Made by a program: the position numbers and the translations under genes. From Alphaproteobacteria bacterium (GTDB lineage: Bacteria > Pseudomonadota > Alphaproteobacteria > CAAGCB01 > CAG-977): a stretch of DNA of 64,000 bases. Positions 52,223 through 59,433 of this stretch are shown here, in pieces. The notes under the pieces are model-generated. The model was not told where the DNA came from, ran no database searches, and worked only from the letters and a program-made list of their open reading frames with translations. The stretch lies in NCBI GenBank assembly GCA_900768185.1, contig CAAGCB010000009.1, positions 62,001 through 126,000 of the forward strand, written 5' to 3'. How positions within the stretch are numbered: position 1 is the stretch's first letter; each line of letters opens with the position of its first letter.

Positions 52223-52879
52223 ATGTCGAACGGTTCCGAATTTCCTTCCCTGCATGTTTTGAAACACCCCTTGATTCAGCATAAACTGACTTTGATGCGC
52301 GACGAAACGACATCGACTCGCACGTTTCGCGAGCTTCTTAAAGAAATCGCCCTGCTGATGGGATACGAAGTCACGCGCGATCTGCCGCTGACGTACGAAG
52401 AAATCCAAACGCCCCTGTGCAAAATGAACGCGCCCGTCATCGCGGGCAAAAAGCTTGCCGTCGTTCCCATTTTGCGCGCCGGAATCGGCATGGCGGACGG
52501 TTTGTTGCAACTGGTGCCGTCGGCGCGCGTCGGTCATATCGGGTTGTACCGTGATCCGCAGACGCTGAAGCCGGTCGAATATCTGGTAAAGTTGCCGCCG
52601 GTCGACGACCGTCTGTTCATTTTGGTCGATCCGATGCTGGCGACGGGCAATTCCGCCGCCGCCGCCGTCGACACCTTGGTCAAACACGGCGTTCCCGAAA
52701 GCAGAATCGTCTTTCTGGCTTTGGTCGCCGCGCCCGAAGGCGTGCGCGTTTTCACGCAAAAATACCCGACCGTTCCCGTGTACGTCGCTTCGCTGGACGA
52801 AAAACTGAACGATCACGGCTACATTCTGCCGGGGCTGGGTGACGCGGGCGACCGCCTGTTCGGGACGAAAACCAGATAA
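52223..52879 (+). CDS. upp: Uracil phosphoribosyltransferase
   Basis: Upp salvages uracil to UMP with PRPP. The 218 residues contain VLKHPLIQHKLTLMRDETTS, the PRPP loop VDPMLATGNSAAAAVDTL and the uracil-binding end YILPGLGDAGDRLFGTK. Length is normal. It is divergent from cdd, completing a salvage locus for uracil released by the neighbouring deaminase and phosphorylase. The next gene, an AsmA protein, starts 34 bases later and may share the transcript. Confidence 0.96.
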   Translation: MSNGSEFPSLHVLKHPLIQHKLTLMRDETTSTRTFRELLKEIALLMGYEVTRDLPLTYEEIQTPLCKMNAPVIAGKKLAVVPILRAGIGMADGLLQLVPSARVGHIGLYRDPQTLKPVEYLVKLPPVDDRLFILVDPMLATGNSAAAAVDTLVKHGVPESRIVFLALVAAPEGVRVFTQKYPTVPVYVASLDEKLNDHGYILPGLGDAGDRLFGTKTR

Positions 52880-52913
52880 GATAACAATCCACTTTAAAGC
52901 GGAGGCGTGAATC

Positions 52914-55900
52914 GTGAAAAAGCTGATAGTCATTCTTGTCGTTTTCACGGCTTTGGCGGGAACGGGGATTTACTTCGTTCTGCCGACGAATATCGACTGG
53001 GATCGGCATATGCGCGAATCCGCCGCCGCTTTTCAACGCCGGACGGGCGTGTCGCTGGTCGTTTCGGGAAAACCCGCTTTTTCGATGAAGCCGTCGCCCG
53101 TGTTGCGGTTGGGCAAAATCCGTTTGGGTAACGTCGCCGATTCGACCTATCCGCAGATGATGACCGCCGACGGCGCGGAGGTGTTGTTTGACGCGGCTTC
53201 CTTGTTCCGCCGCCAAATCAAGATAAAAAAAGTGACCCTGCGCCGTCCGCAGTTTTATTTTGAAACCCTGCCCAACGGCAAATGGAACTGGCAGACGGCT
53301 TTTTTCGATCGCGCTGGAACGGATTCCGCGATCGGGTTCGCGTCGCTTTTAATGACGGACGGCGGGGCGGAGGTCAAATCCGACAAATATTCGCCCGTTG
53401 AAAAATGGGACAAACTGAACGCCGAAATGTTCGCCGATTCCCTGCACGGTCCGTTCTTTCTGGAAGGAAACGTCGGCGCGGCGGCGTCCACGTTCGGATT
53501 TTCGCTGAAGGTCGAAAAGTTCGCGGCGGGACAGTCGCCTGATTTTTCCCTGCGTCTGATTAACGCCCCCGCCGAAGCGTCCTTTGTTTTAAACGGGACT
53601 TACGGTTTGGCGGCGACGGACGGCGAAACGCTGTCGGGGACGCTGACTTACGACGTGCGCAAGCCCGATCGTTTTTTCGCTTTGCTGTATCCGAATGAAA
53701 ACTTGCCCGCGCCGCTGTTCCAGCCGATCGTCGGCAATCTGAAGCTGAAAAAAAACGCGCAAACCAGAACGCTGTCGCTGTCCGACATCTTGTTTAAATA
53801 CGGCAATTCTTCCGCGTCCGGAAAAATGTCCGTCCGAACCCTGACGGCGCAAGAGGCGTCTGAACGTCAGGCGGAAGAGGAAAGCTTCGCCCCCGTCGAC
53901 GACGAAGACGAGGAAATCGTTTTGCGCGATCCGGACGATCCGACAAAAAAATACACGTTGGACGGCGCGCCCGTTTCCGAAATGAATCTGGCGGAGCATT
54001 TGTTGCCCAAAGTGTATGACGGCAGCTTTGTTTTTTCTAAATTCGAAGCCGATCCCTTTGTCGATCATTTGAACGCCGTTTTGGATTTTGCCGTCAAAAA
54101 CCGGCTGACGGACACAAACAACTCGTTTTCCGCCGACGTCGTGTTCGACACAGTCGATTTCAGGCGCGACGCCGTTCATCAGTTGAAAACAAAAGTTTCC
54201 CTGACAAAAAAAGGCATGCTGTTTTCGGAATTGTCGGGGACGTTCCCCGGAAACGCCTATTTCCACGGCGATGCGGAATTGAAGCTGGATAAAACGCCGA
54301 TGCTGACGGGAAAAATGGCGGCGGAAATCGACAGCGCAAACGTGTTTTTCGGCTGGGCGGGCGTGCCGTTGCCCGATGAAATACCGCAGGGATTGTTGCG
54401 CGGTTTCAAAGCGTCAGGTGATTTCACTCTGGCGCGTAACGGCGTTTTGTTTAAAAACGTCAAAGGCGAGCTGGATCAAAACGCCTTTTCGGGCAATCTG
54501 GCTGTGCGGTCGGGTAAGCGTCCCGCCGTTAATCTGGCGGGCGACATTGCGGATTTGAACGTTGCGCGCTACTTTCCCGCTCAAAGCAAGGCGTTCGCCG
54601 ATAAACGCGGAACATTTTCCGGTCTGTCGGCGCGGGATCAGGTGAAAAGCGTTTTTGACGGATTGGCTTTTTTAAACGGGTTTGATTTGAATTTGCGTCT
54701 GACGTCGCCCGAATTTTCGTGGGGCGATTTGAACGGGACGAATTTGAACGCCGATTTTTCGCTGGCGCGCGGCGTTTTGAAAATCAAAAATCTTTCCGCC
54801 GACAATTTGCTGGCGTCGAAAATCGAACTGTCCGGAACGGCGGAGGGATTCGGCGGCGATCCGAGAGCCGAGGCGTTGAAAGTTTACGTCGAAGCAAAGC
54901 AGCTGTCGTCGTTGACGCAGATGCTCGGCGTGACGTTGCCGCGCGGTTTGTCGCCGCAGGACGGCGCGGTGTTTTCGGTAAAAGTTGACGGATCCGTGCA
55001 GGCGACGAAGTTTGAATCCTTGTTCCTGTATGATCAAAACATGCTGTCTTTGAACGGAACCGTGAACGCGATTGCGCCGGATCAGTACGATTGGAACGCA
55101 AAAATCAACACGATAAACCGGAATTTCAGGACTTTTGTCGGTTTTTTCACCGACAGTTACCGTCCCGCCAAATCGAACCCGGGGCTTTTTCAGCTGTCAG
55201 CCGATTTGCAGAAAACGAAAAACGCGTTTCGTATGACCGGCGCTGAAATCGGAATCGGTCGAAACAGTTTGAAAGGCGATGTTAAGATTGAAACGGGCGC
55301 CGACGGAAAGAAAAAGTTTTCTGCCGATTTGACGGCGGAAAATTTGGAATTGTCGGGTGTTTTGCCGCGTATGAATTTTATGGATAAAGTGCGTTCCGAC
55401 AGCGATCCGATACCCGACGTTCTGACTCAAAACGGCTTTTTGTCCCGTTTCGCGGAAAATTTATCCTTTTCGCAAAAGCCGTTTGATCTGTCTTTTCTGG
55501 GAAATTACGATGCGGCGGTTTCGATCAAAGCGAACAGGCTGGTTCTGGCGCCGCTGGAACTGACCAATGTTGACGGCGTCGTGACACTGAACGCCGGCAA
55601 AATCGGTTTGGATTTGCGCCGTTCCTTGTGGAACGGGGCGAATTTCGGCGGCATGTTCTCGTTCGTTCGGGAACAGGACGGAAAAGTCGCGGCTTCCGTC
55701 GCGGCGCGCCTGTCGAACGCAACCGCGCCCGTCAAGATTTTCGGGGCGAACAAAATCGATCTGGCGAATTTGGAGGGGCTGACGGTCAATGTCAAAGCCA
55801 ACGCGTCCGGAAAATCCGCGGACGAGTGGGCGGAAACGCTGTCGGGCAAGGGGAGCGTCCTGTTCAGCGGCGCCGACGTGATCGGCGTGAATGTCGGTCG

Positions 55901-57230
55901 ATTGCAGGCGCAGCTGCAAGGGCAACAGAAATCCAAAGAGGATTTGGACAGGGTTTTTCTGTCGGGAAAAACGGATATTACGCGCTTTAAGGCGGATCTG
56001 ACCGTTAACGGCGGCGTTCTGACATTGCGTCCGGCGTCTTTCGTGTATGGCGGTGAAACGCTGAACGCCAACATGCTGACATTCAACTATCGTACCGGAT
56101 TCTTTTCTGCAAACGCGCAGTTTCCGTCGGGTATCAGCGGCGTCGACAACGTTGTCGTCAGTATAGAAAAGAAAACGGACGCTCCCGTCGTCGTGACGAC
56201 CAATTCGCAATACGCGATCAAATCCGCAAGTGAAGTCGCCGCCGCCGCCAGAAAAAAAATAGCGGAACAGCAGCGTAGACGCGACGAGGAAAAAGCGCGC
56301 GAACAAGAGGAAGCCGACAAGAAACAGCGTCGAAAAACCGATGATTTGGAACAAAAAGCGTCTTTGGCGCAGGCGGAAGCGTCCCGCATGGCGGACGAAT
56401 TGCGCGCTTTGTCAAAGGACGTTTATCAGGTCGGACGGTATTTGCAGACCGTTGAACAGGTTGACGGCGCCTTGTCGAAAATCCTGTCCGATATCACCGA
56501 CCGTAAATCGGCGAAAAACGGCGCGTTGTCAGATGCCGAAATACAAGCTTTTGAAAACAGGCTGAAAAAAGAATACGAGGATAAGGCGCAAAGTGTCGCC
56601 GAAGCCTATGAAACGGCGATGTCCGTCGGAATGCGGGGAGCCGTTTTCAACGCGATGAACGACGCAAACAAAATTTTGCTGGAAGAGGTCAAAGCGCAGA
56701 ATCTGCACAAGGATTTAACGGATATTGCCGGACATGTTCAAGATATTCGCGCAAAGATGGACGAACTGAAGGCTTTGAATCAACAGGCTGAAAAAGCCGA
56801 CGCCACCGACAGGACGGGCATGACCGTTTTGCGCGGGCAGGCTGAAAGCGTGCTGGAAGCCGTCAAAGCGGTTCATGAAAAGACGCAGAGGTTGATCGCC
56901 GATAAAAACGCCCGTCTGAAAGCGGAGGAAGAAGCGAAAATCGCCGCGGAAAAAAGACGGCTGTTTGAAGAAGCCAAAGCCAAAGCCGCCGCCGAAGCCG
57001 CCGCGGTCGCCGAAAAAATCAGAAAAGAGGCGGAAGAACGTGAACGGCAAAGAACGATCGTTCGTACCGACGGTGCGTCCAGAACGGGCGGAACCGTTAA
57101 AAAAACAGAGGAAAAAGCCGCGGTGTTGCAAAGTCTGACGCCGCAGGAAGACGGGCAAGCGTCCGATGACGCGGATAAAAAGGACGACGGACAGAAAAAC
57201 GGCGGCGCGGTGATTATCCGCAGACGCTGA
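52914..57230 (+). CDS. Giant AsmA-family protein with periplasmic coiled-coil tail
   Basis: This is a 1438-residue protein. It has an N-terminal membrane anchor (LIVILVVFTALAGTGIYFVL), an AsmA N-terminal domain (VSGKPAFSMKPSPVLRLGKI), a long beta-rich body, an acidic insertion near residues 320-350 (VDDEDEEIVLRDPDDPTKK), and an AsmA_2-type region (LTVNGGVLTLRPASFVYG) near 1020-1040. From about residue 1092 to 1400 it is strongly helical and charged (KKIAEQQRRRDEEKAREQEE), a coiled-coil tail I do not know from standard AsmA proteins. The GTG start has GGAGG upstream. It precedes an LpoB-like lipoprotein by 14 bases. Lipid transport or wall contact is inferred. Confidence 0.8.
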   Translation: MKKLIVILVVFTALAGTGIYFVLPTNIDWDRHMRESAAAFQRRTGVSLVVSGKPAFSMKPSPVLRLGKIRLGNVADSTYPQMMTADGAEVLFDAASLFRRQIKIKKVTLRRPQFYFETLPNGKWNWQTAFFDRAGTDSAIGFASLLMTDGGAEVKSDKYSPVEKWDKLNAEMFADSLHGPFFLEGNVGAAASTFGFSLKVEKFAAGQSPDFSLRLINAPAEASFVLNGTYGLAATDGETLSGTLTYDVRKPDRFFALLYPNENLPAPLFQPIVGNLKLKKNAQTRTLSLSDILFKYGNSSASGKMSVRTLTAQEASERQAEEESFAPVDDEDEEIVLRDPDDPTKKYTLDGAPVSEMNLAEHLLPKVYDGSFVFSKFEADPFVDHLNAVLDFAVKNRLTDTNNSFSADVVFDTVDFRRDAVHQLKTKVSLTKKGMLFSELSGTFPGNAYFHGDAELKLDKTPMLTGKMAAEIDSANVFFGWAGVPLPDEIPQGLLRGFKASGDFTLARNGVLFKNVKGELDQNAFSGNLAVRSGKRPAVNLAGDIADLNVARYFPAQSKAFADKRGTFSGLSARDQVKSVFDGLAFLNGFDLNLRLTSPEFSWGDLNGTNLNADFSLARGVLKIKNLSADNLLASKIELSGTAEGFGGDPRAEALKVYVEAKQLSSLTQMLGVTLPRGLSPQDGAVFSVKVDGSVQATKFESLFLYDQNMLSLNGTVNAIAPDQYDWNAKINTINRNFRTFVGFFTDSYRPAKSNPGLFQLSADLQKTKNAFRMTGAEIGIGRNSLKGDVKIETGADGKKKFSADLTAENLELSGVLPRMNFMDKVRSDSDPIPDVLTQNGFLSRFAENLSFSQKPFDLSFLGNYDAAVSIKANRLVLAPLELTNVDGVVTLNAGKIGLDLRRSLWNGANFGGMFSFVREQDGKVAASVAARLSNATAPVKIFGANKIDLANLEGLTVNVKANASGKSADEWAETLSGKGSVLFSGADVIGVNVGRLQAQLQGQQKSKEDLDRVFLSGKTDITRFKADLTVNGGVLTLRPASFVYGGETLNANMLTFNYRTGFFSANAQFPSGISGVDNVVVSIEKKTDAPVVVTTNSQYAIKSASEVAAAARKKIAEQQRRRDEEKAREQEEADKKQRRKTDDLEQKASLAQAEASRMADELRALSKDVYQVGRYLQTVEQVDGALSKILSDITDRKSAKNGALSDAEIQAFENRLKKEYEDKAQSVAEAYETAMSVGMRGAVFNAMNDANKILLEEVKAQNLHKDLTDIAGHVQDIRAKMDELKALNQQAEKADATDRTGMTVLRGQAESVLEAVKAVHEKTQRLIADKNARLKAEEEAKIAAEKRRLFEEAKAKAAAEAAAVAEKIRKEAEERERQRTIVRTDGASRTGGTVKKTEEKAAVLQSLTPQEDGQASDDADKKDDGQKNGGAVIIRRR

Positions 57231-57244
57231 ATGAAAGGGAATAT

Positions 57245-57823
57245 GTGACGATGATAAAAAAACAATATGTTTGTATCGCCGCCGCCGGCTTGTTGATCGC
57301 GGGGTGCGCTTCGGTCAAGGGAGAATCTGAAAACATTGAAAAAGCGGTCGCGCCCGTCGCCGCCGCCGTTCAAGCGCCGGTCGTTGTTCCGCCGACCGCG
57401 GTGACACCCGTTCCGGCTCCCGCCGTTTCCGGTGAAATCACTTCCGCAGATTTTAAACGCGCGATCCAAACCGCCGTGAAAAACATGGTGCGTTCCAAAA
57501 TGCTGGATAATCCGACGGGCGGAAAATATGTCGTGATTGTGTCGCATGTCGCCGATATGACGAAAAAAAAGTTCGATACGGCGGATATCAAACAAAAATT
57601 ATCGGAAACGCTCGCCGCCAGCCGCAAGGTGCGCGTCGTCACGGCGGGGAACAGGAAAAATACCCCGCAGATTATCGTCGCGGGCAGGATTACGCACCGC
57701 ACCGCCTATGTTCGCGGCGGGCGGAAACGTCAGGAATACTATTTGCATCTGGTGCTGACTGACGCTAAGAGCGGCATGTCGCTGGGTGAAAATGTCACGC
57801 CGGTTGTCAAAAAACAAAAATAA
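57245..57823 (+). CDS. LpoB-like lipoprotein (penicillin-binding protein activator family)
   Basis: This is a 192-residue protein with lipobox LIAGC, a proline/alanine-rich linker (about 40-65) and a globular domain with ADFKRAIQTAVKNMVRSKML, YVVIVSHVADMTKKKFDTAD and KLSETLAASRKVRVV. This matches the fold pattern of LpoB/CsgG-type lipoproteins; LpoB activates PBP1b from the outer membrane. The linker would span the periplasm. The GTG at 57245 fits the ribosome site spacing better; the ATG at 57251 (MIKKQYV) is the alternative. It is probably co-transcribed with the AsmA gene. Confidence 0.72.
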   Translation: MTMIKKQYVCIAAAGLLIAGCASVKGESENIEKAVAPVAAAVQAPVVVPPTAVTPVPAPAVSGEITSADFKRAIQTAVKNMVRSKMLDNPTGGKYVVIVSHVADMTKKKFDTADIKQKLSETLAASRKVRVVTAGNRKNTPQIIVAGRITHRTAYVRGGRKRQEYYLHLVLTDAKSGMSLGENVTPVVKKQK

Positions 57824-57832
57824 CGGTGCCGA

Positions 57833-58432
57833 TCAAAGGTAGTATTGCCAGGAAAGTGAGCTTTCCTTGCCATTTTGGTCGCATGCCGAAAACGCGTCGT
57901 TTTGCGTCGGTAGCAGCGTTCCCTGATTGGCGGCGGCGGTTCCGTCCTCGTTGCGGGTCAAATCCTTTGCCCATTTATAGGTCGTCGTTTTTTTGGTGCC
58001 CGATACCGATATCTGGCGCAATCCCGATGACGGATCGTCGCCCCAGTCGCCCGTCAGCAGATCCATGCATGAATCCGCGGGAATGTTTGTATAGGTGAAA
58101 GTAAAGTACGGATTGTCCGAATGCGATTGTATCGTCAGCGTCATTTCGGAACCGAATACGCTGTAAGCCTTGTTGTCCGTCACGTCGTCCCTGTTGAACA
58201 CACCCAGAGCCGCCAGCTGATTGGCTGTAACGGAGGACGGGATATAGGACGAAAACTGCGCGCGCATGTTTTTGACGATTTCCGTCACCTGATTGTGGGC
58301 GCGGGTCAGCGTCATTTTTTGGTACATGTGGGAAATGCCGCCCATCAATCCGACGACGATCGATCCGACGACGGCCATGACGCCCATGACCTCTAACAAG
58401 GTCGCCCCTTTTTCGTTTTCATTCAAGAGCAT
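57833..58432 (-). CDS. Type IV prepilin-like protein
   Basis: This 199-residue protein has a short leader ending KG, then ATLLEVMGVMAVVGSIVVG, the prepilin peptidase site and hydrophobic helix with Glu5 of class III pilins. The rest has cysteines in ADSCMDLL and FSACDQNG that could form the C-terminal disulfide loop. The layout resembles PilS-type conjugative or bundle pilins. No prepilin peptidase, ATPase or secretin gene is in the window, so it is an orphan here. AAGGGG precedes the ATG; a 75-residue gene lies 12 bases upstream. Confidence 0.75.
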   Translation of the reverse strand: MLLNENEKGATLLEVMGVMAVVGSIVVGLMGGISHMYQKMTLTRAHNQVTEIVKNMRAQFSSYIPSSVTANQLAALGVFNRDDVTDNKAYSVFGSEMTLTIQSHSDNPYFTFTYTNIPADSCMDLLTGDWGDDPSSGLRQISVSGTKKTTTYKWAKDLTRNEDGTAAANQGTLLPTQNDAFSACDQNGKESSLSWQYYL

Positions 58433-58444
58433 GGCAAAGTCCCC

Positions 58445-58672
58445 TTATACGACGATATTCAAATATGTTCCGCGCGGCGCGTCGAAAAAATACCGTTTCC
58501 CGTCAATGTCGACAAAATCGGATCCGCGCGTCATCGGCATTTCGCGGCGAAAAGCGGACGAGACGATGTTCCCGTCCGCAACGGTTTCATTCGCCGGACG
58601 GCGTTTCGACATGACGGAAAAACCGTTTGCGGCTTGACCTGATGTCAGCGGAAGTGGGGTTACAGCTTTCAT
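58445..58672 (-). CDS. Small protein upstream of the prepilin gene
   Basis: This is a 75-residue protein, MKAVTPLPLTSGQAANGF at the start and DAPRGTYLNIVV at the end, with no signal or membrane segment. GGGAGG 8 bases before the ATG supports this start; the longer open frame upstream is antisense to the ChpT-like gene. It is co-directional with the prepilin gene (12-base gap), so a shared role is plausible. I do not recognise the family. Confidence 0.62.
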   Translation of the reverse strand: MKAVTPLPLTSGQAANGFSVMSKRRPANETVADGNIVSSAFRREMPMTRGSDFVDIDGKRYFFDAPRGTYLNIVV

Positions 58673-58753
58673 TTCGGGTGCCTCCCGCGGGGATTGGTAA
58701 AGATTGCTTAACGTTATTAGTATAAAAAAAAACGACGGATAAGTCGACAGGAT

Positions 58754-58776
58754 AAACGCCTTTTTTCGGGCGTTTT
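58754..58776. other. Hairpin upstream of the ChpT-like gene
   Basis: AAACGCC pairs with GGCGTTT around a T-rich loop, 23 bases before the start codon, in the divergent region between the small gene and the ChpT-like gene. Position suggests a leader structure; a terminator is less likely because no plus-strand gene ends nearby. Confidence 0.4.
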
Positions 58777-58798
58777 CAAAAAAAGAAAGGTTTGCGCC

Positions 58799-59422
58799 GT
58801 GTCCGACATGGATTTTTTGTTTGAAAAAGCCGCCGTGACCCGATTTAGTCACGATATTGCGGGAGCGGTCGGTTCCGTGGCGAACGGCATCGCTTTGCTG
58901 GCGGAAGACGGCGGAGCGGACGCCGATTTGCTGAAATTGGCGGAAGATAACGCGAATATCCTGATGGGGCGATTGCGATTTTTCCGCGCGGCTTACGGCA
59001 ACGACGGACCGTTGGCGTCCACGGAAACGGCGGAACGCTATGTCGACGATTATCTGGCGACGTTGGGAAACCGCGGTATCGTCTATGCTTGCAAACACGA
59101 CGCCGACGACGGATTGCCGCTGTTTTCTTTCCGCTTGATTTTACTGGCTGTGCAAATCGCGACGGACGCGATGCCCCGCGGTGCCGAAATCACCGTGTCC
59201 GCGCGCGCCGGAACGGGAATGATCCGCGTCGGCGCGGTCGGAAAAGCCGTTAAAGTCGACGCGGACGTCGTTGACGTGCTGGACGGAAAAACGCCGGCGG
59301 CCGTTTCGCACAAAGCCGTCCCCGCCGTTTTGCTGAAAAAAATTCTGGACGATCGGGGCGGACGGGCGGAAATCGAATCCGGTGTTGATTCGTTTGCTCT
59401 GGTGCTGACGATAAAACGCTGA
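58799..59422 (+). CDS. ChpT-like histidine phosphotransferase
   Basis: This 207-residue protein begins with a helix RFSHDIAGAVGSVANGIALL, which matches the phosphotransfer helix of ChpT (His18 in SHDI-x-x-x-V/AG). The rest forms a degenerate ATPase-like domain (LILLAVQIATDAMPRGAEIT; VPAVLLKKILDDRGGRAEIE). In Caulobacter ChpT passes phosphate from CckA to CtrA. The GTG start has AAAGG 8 bases upstream. It is 11 bases before a CheA-like gene with which it is surely co-transcribed; no response regulator is adjacent. Confidence 0.75.
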   Translation: MSDMDFLFEKAAVTRFSHDIAGAVGSVANGIALLAEDGGADADLLKLAEDNANILMGRLRFFRAAYGNDGPLASTETAERYVDDYLATLGNRGIVYACKHDADDGLPLFSFRLILLAVQIATDAMPRGAEITVSARAGTGMIRVGAVGKAVKVDADVVDVLDGKTPAAVSHKAVPAVLLKKILDDRGGRAEIESGVDSFALVLTIKR

Positions 59423-59433
59423 GGAATGCGGAT

